Assembly (NCBI GenBank): GCA_021018815.1
Contig: JAITYX010000102.1
Location: 62,001-126,000, forward strand
Length of the DNA: 64,000 nt
Origin: Talinum fruticosum
Taxonomy: Eukaryota > Streptophyta > Magnoliopsida > Caryophyllales > Talinaceae
Reading direction: 5' to 3'
Made by a program: the position numbers and the translations under genes. The notes beneath the pieces were generated by a model. The model was not told the origin of the DNA and did no database searches. It saw nothing but the letters and a program-made list of their open reading frames with translations. Shown in pieces: positions 1 through 9,780 of this stretch. Every line of letters begins with the position of its first letter. Position 1 is the stretch's first letter.

Positions 1-560
1 ATACTTTCAAATAAAATCTCAAATTATTCTCCCCTTTAAATAATTTTCACAAAATATGGGATATCTCCCAACAATTTTCAGTGTCTTACAAACATTCAAG
101 ACAAAATAAGTGGATATGTCCATGAAAAGTTGTTCAGGGAATGGTATGTAAGTGTTATAACCATTTAAACTATTATTCCTATGATACATGGGAATCATGG
201 GCATCCCAAGTCATTTTTCCATATATGTCCGGAGTAGGAGGAGTAAGGTTACACACCAATACTCGTCATCCCTAATGAACCCATTTTAAATGCATGAAAA
301 TATGGTATGATAGTTTGTTTTGGAGGAGAAGTTCCAACACCAGCTAGTCTTTTTTCTTAAGGTTAACTAACTTCTAAAAAGCATTTTCAAAAATATTCAT
401 TACTTTACACAAGAAAAAGTTGCTCGGAGGTGGCCTATATTATGTGGAAACTATTTAAAGGAAATATCATTTTGAGAATGTATTTAAAAGTTGTATACAT
501 TTTGTGGAAATTATTTACAAGGTCTTTTCCGGTTAGCTTTTAAAAATTTCCGATGAATTA
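1..560. other. Unassigned AT-rich DNA
   Basis: No similarity to any other part of the window and no recognisable protein. The only open frames are short and AT-driven. It may be host intergenic DNA or a decayed element. Confidence 0.4.
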
Positions 561-1096
561 TAAGGAAAAGACAAAAATGCCCTTATCTTCTCCGTTTTCT
601 CTCTCCTCCATTTTTATTCTTCATCTTCTTCTTCCTCTTTCTCCTAGTTCCTCCTCTTTACTTGGTATTTTTCCAAATACTTAAAATAATTCTCTCCTCT
701 AAAAAGTACCCTTCACAATCTAAACCTTAAAATTTCACGAATTCAATTTATCTCCTTCTTCATTGGGTAGTAAAAAATGGACAAAATAACACCGTCCATT
801 CCTGGGCTCCAATCTCCCTTTGCTTGCTCTCCTCGAACGCTCTCTTGCTTCACCTCTTCTTTGTGGAACTCCATTATGCACAATTCAAATCATTGGGATA
901 TAGATTATCTCGGCAGAGCCTAGAAGCCATGGATGTGTTCGACACTACGGACAGGTGTCGTGATTTTTTGTGATATTCTTTTTGTGCATTTAGAGAGATA
1001 AAGAGAGAGATTCATTATTAACAGGACAAGCAACTGCGTTTCGAGTTGTAAACTTGTTTCTTTAATGAATTCCCCTCGAATCATATTCTTCAATCT

Positions 1097-1139
<43 letters not shown>

Positions 1140-1347
1140 TGTGTGAACAATGAACATCAGATCGGATCTCTCTCATTCTTCTCTCATCTCAATCTCCACC
1201 ATTCTCTCTCCAACACAAATCCTCGTGCTTAAGCCTTTTTCCTCATTCCGAGGTCTTAATCTAGATCAATTCAATTTCAAACCCTAATTTTCGCATTGGA
1301 GTTGCACCCTCTCTCCTGGTTGAGGGTGTCTATGGTGGTTTATAGCG
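561..1347 (+). other. CT-rich leader-like region
   Basis: Pyrimidine-rich, promoter/5'UTR-like sequence with stretches such as TTTTCTCTCTCCTCC. It lies directly upstream of a short ORF with a membrane segment (1348). It has no counterpart in the second copy of the CACTA leader at 47412, so it is either host DNA or captured DNA. No TATA box can be assigned with confidence. Confidence 0.3.
1099..1137. repeat. (CT)n microsatellite
   Basis: An almost perfect run of about 19 CT dinucleotides inside the CT-rich leader-like region. Confidence 0.95.
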
Positions 1348-1500
1348 ATGAAGAGGGGATTATCGGGTGCGCCCTCCCCAGCACCCGGAACCGAAGCTTC
1401 TTGTTTACCATCCACCATTCTTGCGTTCTTTCTCTTCATTCTCCTCATTCCCCTAGTCTTCTTCCTCGCTCGTGGTCTCCATGTCTCCTCTCTCTCTTCG
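1348..1500 (+). pseudogene. Possible captured first exon (GAUT1-like N-terminus)
   Basis: The frame begins MKRGLSG, followed by a small polar stretch, a hydrophobic segment (about residues 22-41, LPSTILAFFLFILLIP) and then ARGLHVSS. This short arrangement, a basic start, one signal-anchor helix and an R-G-x-x motif just after it, recalls the N-terminus of plant GAUT1-type galacturonosyltransferases, which are Golgi type II membrane proteins. No catalytic domain follows: the frame runs into CT-rich repeat sequence. A stretch of about 30 bases near 1430-1470 is repeated at 1553-1575, where similarity to the CACTA leader at 47500 begins, so this looks like a chimeric junction. Chance or another membrane protein is possible. 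Confidence 0.22.
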
Positions 1501-1572
1501 GTTATCTCTCTCTCTCTCTCTTTCTCTTTCTCTCGATTATGCGTTCTTCCTCTTCATTCTCCTCATTCCCCT

Positions 1573-2870
1573 AGGTTTCGCTCTCCTTGCCTTCGTCGCC
1601 GGTGTCGCTCTCCTCGCCATTGTCGCTCTCGCCGCCATCACTTGCTCTCGCCGTAGCCTCTCCCTGTCGTTGTAGTTGCTGCTCCCTCTCACCTCCCGCT
1701 CAGTCTCACCGTCGCTGTTGTCGCTTCCGGTATGCTCTCTCTCTCCTTCTCTTATTGTTTGCTTTAAGTTATTTGCAAAATAGATTAGTTGAATCAATAT
1801 TTGTATTTGCGGTACTTAGTTCGAGTGTTGAGAATGTGGGTAATGTTTGAAATTTTTGAAATGTTGAATGTATAATATTGAGAATGTGAGTGAATGTTTA
1901 AATGTATTTGTTTAGTTTATGAAGTTGAAAATTCTTGAAATGTTTCAGATTTTGAGAAATGAGTTTAAGATTAAATATTTAGGAAAATGGAATATATAGT
2001 TTAGGTTTTAGGGTTTATTGTTTATATAAATCGAAAGAGTTATGACATAGGGTTTAGGGTTTAGAGAAATGGAAAGATTTATGATTAATTGTTCAGGAAA
2101 ATGGAAAGATTTGTGGGTTAGGGTTTAGAAAAATGGAAAGATTTATTGTTTAGGATTTTAGGGATGAAACGAAAGAAAATTCATGGATAGAAATGTAGTG
2201 GGTGTTTGGCCTAGGTTTTAAAACTGTTTTTGAATTCAAAAACATAAGTTAGGTCAAACATTAGTTTTTTAAAAATTAAAACTATTTTTCAAAAACGATT
2301 TTGAAAAAAACTCCTCAGAAACGTAAACGACGAATAGTCAGTTTGCTTTCTAATTTCTGAAAAACTCGTAATAACCACCTAGAATCCCATTCTCTCTCTG
2401 TCTCTCCCATCTTTTTACGTTATTTTAATTTTTCTCTCCTCTATCTTTATCTCTCTCCTCTCTCTCCTATTTTGTTTTATCTATATCTTATTTCTATCTT
2501 TCTAGAAATCTCGGCCAAACAAATTAATTATTTGAAAAACACTTATATAAAATTTAGGCCAAACACTTCAAATTTTTCTTCAAAAATAATTTTCAAAAAA
2601 TACTTTTTAAAAATAAAAATAATTTTTTAAAAATTAAGTCAAACATGCTCGTAATTAGAAAGATTTTTTGGATATAGGGCTATCCCTAAAAACATGTCAC
2701 AAAGATAAAATTATTTCCAAATTTGTTTATTTTGATGAGACAATGTTAGCGTTTATCGGAATTTTTAGTTTCCTTTTTGGTTGTAAATTTGTTGTATTAT
2801 ACATTATTGTAAATTAGAGTATGTGATTTTTTTCAAATTTACATAATGTAGAGGAAACCCTTACATATAT
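1573..2870 (+). mobile_element. CACTA leader and intron, copy 1 (left part)
   Basis: Collinear with 47500-48360: a CT-rich leader with GTCGCTCTC-type repeats, then a splice-donor-like GGTATGCT and AT-rich sequence with many ATGGAAAG and GGTTTAGGG variants. In copy 2 this module follows CACTA-type subterminal repeats (47272-47411). In copy 1 a CACTA transposase lies further downstream (27140). I infer it is the 5' leader and first intron of a CACTA transposon. There is no coding capacity. About 400 bp at 2200-2640 have no match in copy 2. Confidence 0.5.
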
Positions 2871-3045
2871 CTGCAAATTCAATAGCTCTAGTAATTGGTT
2901 TAATAGTTCCTTGATAAATGTGATGTCCTAAAAATCTTATTTTTATCTCGGAATAATTTCATTTTGAATTCGAAACAACTAAACCATTTTTCTTAATTAT
3001 ATACAAAAAGTTTGTAAATGTTTGAAATGAATTAAAAATAAAACT
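2871..3045 (-). pseudogene. Caulimovirid RT thumb fragment, inverted
   Basis: Read on the minus strand, this piece resembles the end of the reverse transcriptase palm and the thumb of plant pararetroviruses. An HFKHL motif lies near 3028-3014, an FLGH motif follows, and the piece ends with IEFA at the outer edge. Several frameshifts and stops interrupt it. The plus-strand block starting at 3046 continues the same protein about 15-20 residues further on, so a terminal piece of the viral gene has been flipped in place. The outer edge abuts host CACTA intron sequence ending in CATATAT. Confidence 0.75.
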
Positions 3046-3650
3046 CAATTGTAGAGGTTTTTAGGATGTCTTAATTATGTGTCCGATTTCTTTCCAAAAT
3101 TAAGGCAAATCTGTCGACCTCTTTATAGAAGATTATGCAATAAGCCACCACCATGGTCAAATGAACATACCCAAACTGTTCACCTTCTCAAACAAAGGGT
3201 CAAATCTTTACCATGCCTAGGTATTCCACATCCGGATGCATTTATGATAATTGAAACGGACGCATCCGAATTAGGATACTGGTGGTACACTAAAACAAAG
3301 AATACCTATAACCTCAAAACAGACTCAACTAGTTAGGTATCATTCGAGGATTTGGAACCAAATCCAGAAAAATTATTCAACCATTTAAAAGGAAGTTTTG
3401 TCAATCGTTTTATGTGTTTCAAAATTCCAAGATGATTTATTTAATAAAAAATTCCTTCTTCGTATTTATTGCAAATCAAGCAAAAGAAATCATTACTAAA
3501 GATGTTCAAAATCTTGTTTCCAAACAAATATTTGCTCGTTGGCAAGCAATTTTATCTTGTTTTGATTTTGATATAGAATTTATTAAGGGAGAAAATAATT
3601 CCTTACCTGATTTTTTTAATAAGAGAATTCCTTCAAGGATCTTCTAGCTC
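3046..3650 (+). pseudogene. Caulimovirid RT end and RNase H
   Basis: Encodes the connection and RNase H part of a Caulimoviridae polymerase. It starts with an LQRFLG motif (3049), continues with an ETDASELGY active-site-like stretch (about 3252-3280), and ends with ARWQAIL and a C-terminal segment rich in acidic and Asn residues (to about 3645). It is broken by a stop near 3334 and a frame change before 3414. The enzyme would copy pregenomic RNA to DNA and degrade the RNA strand. The copy is dead. It lies 5' of the intergenic promoter region, so the viral genome is circularly permuted in this insertion. Confidence 0.85.
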
Positions 3651-4385
3651 TCAAACTTGATTTAGCCAAGTATCATCCTCAATTACTCAATAATTATACC
3701 TCAATTATCAGTCCAAACCTCAAAGAAATATGAATTCCCTTGGATCCTTTGTTGGTCCTTTTCAATTACTCAATATTATAAGCTTCCAACATCTTACTCA
3801 TTAGTAAGAGAGTTCAAGATCAAATGGTGGGACAAGTTTGATGTCAAAGCTGTCTTAGGAATTAAGACAGACTCCACCAACTCAACAAGCACCCCCTCCT
3901 CCACGTAAAAAGAGAAAAGTTCAAAAGGAAAAGAAAAGGTTCAAAAGGATGAAATCCAATTACTCAAGAAGGAAATAATGTTACTCAAGAAACAAGCATC
4001 AACAATTGCTCCTCAAAGAGCCTACTAATTCATCGATTCATCTATTAAATCTGATTATGATCCATTTGATGGGCAGTGCGCCCAGGATCCGTATGATATT
4101 TAACCCACAATGGGTATTCAAAAAAATTATTATTTTCTAACGTTTTTATGCAGGTTTTTCAAGATTTTGCTTCGGTGAAATTTCTTATTTCACCGATCAA
4201 AATGCCCCAGGAAGGAAGTGGACATTACTATTCACTTACTATTCATAAGGGACATAGCATTCATGAAGGACAATAATTCATTACTACCACCATGTGATGA
4301 ATTATTGTTAAAGATTTACCTACTACTTTCCACTCAAGCTTGTCGGCAAAATAATTCAAAGCTACTTGTTTAAGATAAGGGGACT
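3651..4385 (+). other. Caulimovirid 3' region and start of intergenic region
   Basis: After the RNase H end there are two short broken frames. One carries a WWDKF motif (near 3823). Another, in a different frame, carries a basic cluster PRKKRKV (3900-3920) that resembles a classical nuclear localisation signal. They could be the decayed end of the viral polyprotein or of a second small ORF. From about 4080 the DNA is non-coding. It includes the segment 4217-4255 whose inverted copy sits at the right end of the insertion (8064-8101). Confidence 0.5.
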
Positions 4386-4498
4386 CATCAAGCATCATTC
4401 ATGCTTTTGCCCAAGACACTCGTTCAAGATAAGGCAACTCATCAAGCACTATTCATGCTTTTGTCTAAATCAAGCACTATTCATGCTTTTGTCTAATA
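4386..4498 (+). repeat. Triple direct repeat upstream of viral TATA box
   Basis: Three near-identical copies of a 22-28 bp unit (core ATCAAGCACTATTCATGC) begin at about 4386, 4439 and 4469. They end about 100 bp before the TATA box at 4595. Position and repetition suggest promoter enhancer elements of the pararetrovirus. This is inferred from layout only. Confidence 0.7.
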
Positions 4499-4594
4499 AA
4501 CACTATTTCAATAATGGAGCATTATGGAAAGAGATTCAATTCCAATCAAGACTCTCAACCGTCCAAGTGTTCAAGCATCAATTCAATATTGTAT

Positions 4595-4607
4595 TCTATA
4601 AATAGGC
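4595..4607 (+). promoter_or_regulatory. Caulimovirid pregenomic promoter TATA box
   Basis: TCTATAAATAGGC lies in the intergenic region, downstream of the triple repeat and about 350 bp upstream of the tRNA-Met-like primer site. This is the usual spacing of promoter, leader and primer site in Caulimoviridae. Confidence 0.7.
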
Positions 4608-4942
4608 ATCCCTTAGTTCAATAGAAGGCATCACTTGCCTTGCTCACAATTATCACTTACTCACAAAATCATCCTTGTAATCATCCCTTGTATCCAATCT
4701 CTCTCCGAGAGCTTTATCAATACCCTTTGTACAAGTTTTATTAATCAAAGTAAGTTTTTGATTCATTATCATCTTCTTCATTTCAATTACTCTTTCTTTA
4801 ATTGTTTTCAATTGCCTATTTTCATCTTTTGTTTTGAAAAATCAATTTGTTAAATTAATTTGTCACCCTGCCTCCCCGCTATTCAACCACAAACAGCACT
4901 CCGAGCTTCGTCCCTAAGCTCTAGACCGATCCTGTTCCCCTT

Positions 4943-4956
4943 CGGTATCGTGAGCC
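4943..4956 (+). other. Degraded tRNA-iMet primer-binding site
   Basis: CGGTATCGTGAGCC is one substitution and a small change away from the plant initiator tRNA-Met complement TGGTATCAGAGCC, the minus-strand primer site of all Caulimoviridae. The interior CAG reads CGTG here, part of a wider pattern in this window. Confidence 0.6.
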
Positions 4957-5106
4957 AAGTCTGTCTATTCTCGTTGTTGCACTCGTAAAGTCTAGCGTTT
5001 GTCAGCCGTTGGTCAGCCCCATGTTATCCGTTGGTCAGCCAGTGTGAGGTGGTCCCAAGTGGTCCCGTAGTATGTGCGTAATTATCGACTAAATAGGCAA
5101 GCTTAA

Positions 5107-6092
5107 GCTAAGATGGCCTCTAGGCTACGAGATCTTCTAAATTTAGGAAGTAGCAAGAGTACTAATGTGGTCAATAGCAGAGAAGTTAGCTGCCAAGTTG
5201 ATTTCTCAAATTGGTCTATTCCAAAACAAAAGATATAAACCATCTATCAAATAGGCAAGTTTGTTTTCAATATCGCTTTTTCAATAAAAGATCATGAAGA
5301 AACCTTCATTTTAGATGAAGAGTTTCAAACCATTAAATTATTATCAAATATTTCTATTAAAAAATATAAAGAAAAATATAGATATATTCATTTCGGTATG
5401 ATTCAAATAGCACTCAAACCTTTAACAAGACTAGGATTAGATTGTCCTATATTCATGGCCCTTAGAGACAATAGATTAATTAGAAATCAAGACTCTTTAT
5501 TAGCAATGGTTCAAACCAATATATGCAATGGTCCTATTTATTTCAATTGTTGTCCAAATTATTCAGTAGATCCGAGTGATCCTTGGATCCTAGATACATT
5601 AATTCTAGATATTCATTTACAAAATGATTCAAAAGTATTATTCAGAGAATTATCAAGAAATTTCGCTATTACTTATAGAATCTATTTCAAGCTATTATCT
5701 TCTCAATTAAATCCAAAGTGTTTATTAAAGCCTTCTTTAGATGAAACAATATTATTAAAAATTGAATCGGACAATACTTCAAGCTTTACTCCTAAATTAT
5801 TAAAGTGGAATGAAATAACAATTCCTCAAGAGTTTATTATTCAAAATATAAAGCCTCCTAGGAATATTGCTCAAAAGAATATTCAACAAGTTATTGAAGA
5901 GTCCGATGGCAGAATATTAATAAGATTTAATTCTATTAATGAAAGATCCTTTTCTTCAAGACTTTCAGAAAGAAGAGATCTTCCCGGATCTTCTTTCTCT
6001 ATGCCTTCAAGATTTACTAATTATGATTATTTAAAAGATAATCAAGTAGAAGAATCCCTTCTTCTTCAAAAATTTATTACAAATCACCTATA
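5107..6092 (+). pseudogene. Caulimovirid movement protein region
   Basis: The frame from about 5107 (clean from 5398 to 6093) encodes a protein that resembles the N-terminal movement protein of plant pararetroviruses. It has a hydrophobic core with LTRLGLDCPIF, then an ARD-like loop, an NICNGPIYFNCCPNY stretch and a DPWILDTLILDIHLQ segment, typical of the 30K-superfamily movement domain that opens plasmodesmata. The C-terminal third is Ser/Arg rich. A stop near 5238 separates the likely start from the body, so it is not functional. It is the first gene after the leader, as in florendoviruses and petuviruses. Confidence 0.7.
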
Positions 6093-7140
6093 GCAGAACT
6101 AGTTGATGAAACTAGTTCATCAATAGGCTCTCCTACTCATTCAGTTATGCAACCTCCTTCTTATTCCTCTATTAATGTTATTTCAAGACCCTTCGAGATC
6201 AATAAAGATTATTTAAGAAAAGATTTTGATTCAATAGAAAATAGAGATAAAAAACAATGGTTTTTATCTCATTTTGATCTCAAAGCTCAAGCATTCATTA
6301 GGCAAGAATGGTATTCACTAATGGAAAGATTAGAATGCAATATTCTATTCTTTACATGGTGGACCATGTTTGCTCAAGAAAATAATCTTCCGGATCCTCA
6401 TGGTATTAAAGAAATTAATACTAATTAAGATCTTAGCAAAAAGTGGACGTTATTAGATGGAAATATATTCCATTCTATAACTCCTCCTTTGCAAGAGATT
6501 TTGATCCCTACGGATCAAGGTCATATTCTTACTTCTCTTTTCAAAATAGGAAGAAATAATTCAGTAAAATTCTCAAGTAGAATTAGAAGATATTAAAAAG
6601 GTTTATCATCAAAATAATTATACTAATAAAGTATTACATACAGTTTCTCAACAAGTTAATATGGTTTCTACTCAAATAGAAGTAATATCCAAAAAAGAAG
6701 ATATTGATATATTATCCAAAAGATTAGAAAATTTAGATTTAAATTCAACAAAACCAGGATTTCTCAATGATATTTCATCTCCTCTTATTAAATTTAATAA
6801 AAATAAATTAGAAATTCCAGATAGTCCATTCATTAAAGAGAAATTAAATAAAATTTGTGAAGATAATCAAGAGATTAAAGAAAAAATTATTTCTTTATTT
6901 GAACTCAAAGATACACCAGCTAATTCGGATAATTCATCTTCCGATTCTGAAGACAATGGTCTTTATGAATTAGAAAGTAATTCAAGTGATTATTCATCCG
7001 GTAATGAATCATCAAGAATTTGTTACAAATGTATTAATATGATCAATACTACTAAAAATGAAAAGAAATTTTTATTAGATTTAATCGAACAAATTCAAGA
7101 TCCGTAATTAAGGAAAGAATATTTAGAAAAACTCAAAAGA
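6093..7140 (+). pseudogene. Caulimovirid capsid-region polyprotein
   Basis: Two open pieces (6147-6428 and 6661-7107) separated by stops and a frame change lie between the movement protein and the protease, where the capsid protein is expected. The first has a conserved-looking WFLSHFDLKAQAF and a Trp-rich FFTWWTMFAQ segment. The second is charged and Asn/Ser rich with an acidic run (about 6925-7010) and a single CYKC pair. I do not see a complete CCHC zinc knuckle. The capsid assignment is by position. Confidence 0.5.
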
Positions 7141-7800
7141 ATTTTAATAAAAGAAGACTTATTAAAAACTAGTCCTCCTAGTTTCAAGTATCAATAAAAT
7201 ATTTGAGAAATATGATACTCCAAATATTCTAAAAGTAGTTAACATTCAAGACTTAAAAATGGAAATCAATAATCTTAAAGAACAGATTAAAGAAATTAAT
7301 CAAAATTTATGTTCTCTTCATACTAAAGATTTAGAATTAGAAACAAAATTAGCATTAATTGAGAATAAGTCAAGTTCTTCAAATATTAAAGAAGATACTC
7401 CAAGTACTTCTAATCAACAATTTATTTCAACAATTAACCATATAAATTATCAAAAATGGTATATTTATATTACTTTAAAAATTAATGATAATTTTGAATT
7501 CAATACAATTGCTCTACTCGATAGCGGAGCGATCAAAATTGTATTAAAGAAGGTCTAATTCCATCTATATATTATGAAAAAACTAAATAATGACTTCATA
7601 GTGCTAATGGAATGACACTACAAATTAAATACAAATTATCAAATGTATATATTTGTAATCAAGGTTATTGCTTCAAGAATACTTTTATCCTTGTAAAAGA
7701 CACAGGCCAAAAAGTTATTTTAGGTACTCCTTTCATCACTCAAATTTACCCTTTCAAGGTAGATCAAATTGGATTACATACGTAAATTTTAGGGAAAACT
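7141..7800 (+). pseudogene. Caulimovirid aspartic protease
   Basis: A coiled-coil-like segment (7259-7370, MEINNLKEQIKEINQN) is followed by a retropepsin-like domain with ALLDSGA (about 7510-7530, catalytic Asp) and VILGTPF (about 7708-7730, matching the conserved ILG flap-end motif). Frameshifts after the DSG motif and a stop near 7785 break it. In pararetroviruses this protease cuts the polyprotein, releasing capsid and polymerase. Confidence 0.75.
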
Positions 7801-8063
7801 ATTTCTTTCAAATTTATTTCTCCTATTCGAGCTAAAGATTTATCTTTACTCCAAGAATCTACTATAATCAAACAAATAAATTTTATTGATAAGAAAAAAC
7901 AGCAAATTAATTTTCTACAAAAAAATTATTTATAAAAGAATTGAAGAAAGGTTACAACAACCTTCTATTCAAAACAAAATAAAAGAATTACATAATTTAT
8001 TCCACAACGAAGTTTGTTCTGATCTTCCCAATGCCTTTTGGGAAAAAAAAACATATTGTCACA
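7801..8063 (+). pseudogene. Caulimovirid RT N-terminus, truncated
   Basis: Linker and first residues of the reverse transcriptase, ending at the CSDLPNAFWE and HI motifs that open the RT domain in pararetroviruses. The fingers and palm with the YVDD-type active site are absent: the viral sequence stops here and switches to an inverted intergenic fragment. Together with the RT thumb piece at 2871-3045, this shows a circularly permuted genome that lacks only the central RT. Confidence 0.75.
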
Positions 8064-8098
8064 TTCCCTTATGAATAGTAAGTGAACAATAATGTCCA

Positions 8099-8100
<2 letters not shown>
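8064..8100 (-). repeat. Inverted viral intergenic fragment at right edge
   Basis: About 37 bases that are the reverse complement of 4217-4255 with two or three mismatches (shared core TATGAATAGTAAGTGAA). This flips the right end of the viral insertion and sits directly against the (TA)n tract. Confidence 0.85.

Positions 8101-8185
<85 letters not shown>
8101..8185. repeat. (TA)n microsatellite at virus/host junction
   Basis: 85 bases of uninterrupted TA. The paralogous host site has only a short TATATA at this place, so the tract either attracted the integration or expanded afterwards. Confidence 0.97.
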
Positions 8186-8188
<3 letters not shown>

Positions 8189-8384
8189 TAAACAATCACT
8201 AAAAACTTATATATGGAGGGAAAAAGGCTACATATATACTTCAAAAAAAGAAATTTTATCATTACAAAAAATAAAAACTTATAATCATTTAATAAAAAAG
8301 ATAAATTGAATTAAAAAAACAACTTAAAACTAATCAATAAAAAATAAGAACTTACTAAATAATTCCTTATTGCGTTACATCATT
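8186..8384 (+). mobile_element. CACTA intron, copy 1 (after viral insertion)
   Basis: Matches 48907-49090 (GCCTAAAC, GGCTA, then AAAACTAAGAACTTACT-like text). It links the host before and after the caulimovirid and leads into gypsy element G1. About 85 bp of the G1 edge that copy 2 retains are missing here. Confidence 0.6.
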
Positions 8385-9766
8385 TGGTAAGGGGTTTGTC
8401 GAACCACAAGGATGGAACCAAATTTACATCAAATTGCAAAGACAACTCAGATTTAAAAAGTGAAACTAACCCACTAACCTAAACTTAAAACTTAACTACA
8501 AAATTCAGAAACTGCATATAAACAAAAACTCAAAAACTACTAACCCAAATCAAATCGAAAAATCCAATATCAAAACATAAACTACTGACTAATACAAATC
8601 AGAAATCAACTTCAAGCATATCTCACTAATAACCAAATTATCAATCAACACATAAACTAACATGAATCAAATGCAAAAATAATCCCTGAATCAGAAACTA
8701 AAATAACAAGAATCAAAGTGCAAGAAATATAAATTTATACCGGCAAATCGAAGATTCATGGTCTAGCAAAGTACTTCTGCAACTTACAATCCAATTTCCA
8801 ACAATCAAGTTCCCAATTTCAACAATCAAAAAATCGAACTCCGAGGAATTCCAAATCCACAAATCGAGAGCTAACGAGTGAAATAAGAACTAAAAACTAA
8901 ATCCTAAAAACTAAATACTAAAATCTCGAAACTAAAACTAGAATTTAAAGAATTAGAACTGAAAATTGAAGAAGAGGACTTCGAACTCAGGGATTTCAGC
9001 CTGTCACGCCATCGCCCTTCCATCCGGCCTCCCCACGCTTTCTGTCTTCTCCTTCTTTGAAAGCCTCGGTCTCCTTCCCTTCCTTATGCCTGTGCCTGAT
9101 AGTGGATAAAGGTTGGAAGATTAGAGTTTGATTCGGTTTCTGACTTCGGTTGCAGCAGCGAGATGGAGTTTGGGTGTAGGAGGAGTCTTCGGGTAGCAGA
9201 GAAGGACGAAGAGGGTTGAGAGAGAGAGAGAGAGACGTGCGTAGTTGGGATTTCCGGCGAGTAGAAGAGGACCTTAAGAGGGGCTTCATGGGCAGCAGGA
9301 CAACGATAGGATAGAGAGAACAAAGGGTTAGGGTTTGGAGGTAGGGGGCCGAAGAGGAGAGGAAAGGGGAGGGGGGGAACGATGTGGTGGCTGGTCTGAA
9401 ACGGGAGCTAGGGTTTCTGTGAGAGGTGCAGAGAGAGAGGGAGGTTAGGAAAGAGATGGGTCAGTGGATTAAGGTTTCGGTTGGTTAGGAGGAGAAAAGG
9501 TCAGGCTTCAAGTGGAGGGTAAGGCTGATTTTTTTGGGCTGAACCGAAAAAGGGGAAGAACGGGTTAGGTTTTTGGGCTCGGTTTGGGCCAACTGTCAAC
9601 GAACGATCTCTACCTTCAATATTCAGCTCTTTGTATTATTTTTCGAATTATTTTATACTTTTTATAAAAATAAAATATATTAAATTAAAAATCTTAAATT
9701 AATAATTGTTACAAATAAAATAAGATATAAAAGGGTATAAAAATTAGTATAATTTTGGACTCAACA
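8385..9766 (-). repeat. G1 left LTR (3' LTR)
   Basis: Matches the full LTR at 49174-50595 but has lost its first part, with the junction near 8385. The right edge ends GGACTCAACA, so the LTR starts TGTTGAGTCC on the minus strand. It contains a GC-richer block (9000-9330) whose short frames are not conserved between copies. Confidence 0.8.
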
Positions 9767-9780
9767 AATACCCCCACAAC
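9767..9780 (-). other. G1 polypurine tract
   Basis: On the minus strand GTTGTGGGGGTATT directly precedes the LTR start TGTTGAG. This is the plus-strand primer of the element. Confidence 0.8.

Larger units (their letters stand above)
2871..8100 (+). mobile_element. Endogenous caulimovirid (florendovirus/petuvirus-like)
   Basis: The block reads RT thumb (inverted), RNase H, intergenic promoter and primer site, movement protein, capsid region, protease, RT start, then an inverted intergenic scrap. It is one permuted, nearly full genome of about 5.2 kb. Copy 2 of the host (48340-48910) lacks it: host sequence ending in CCCTTACATATAT on the left and starting at TATATGCCTAAAC on the right corresponds to one uninterrupted CCCTTATACATTTATATATGCC-type site. 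Integration into a TA tract fits what is reported for florendoviruses. The copy has multiple breaks and cannot encode a virus. Confidence 0.8.

Noticed and set aside
1296..1850. Overlapping Ser/Leu-rich ORFs downstream of 1500
   Set aside because: CT-repeat translations. Only the first 50 codons from 1348 look protein-like.
8082..8309. Open frame of repeated Ile-Tyr
   Set aside because: Translation of the (TA)n microsatellite.
9000..9323. Antisense ORFs with MFSLSYRCPAAHE and PLKVLFYSPEIPTTHV text
   Set aside because: They sit in the gypsy LTR, and the equivalent frames at 49915-50428 and 24264-24458 diverge. GC-richer LTR sequence, not a gene.
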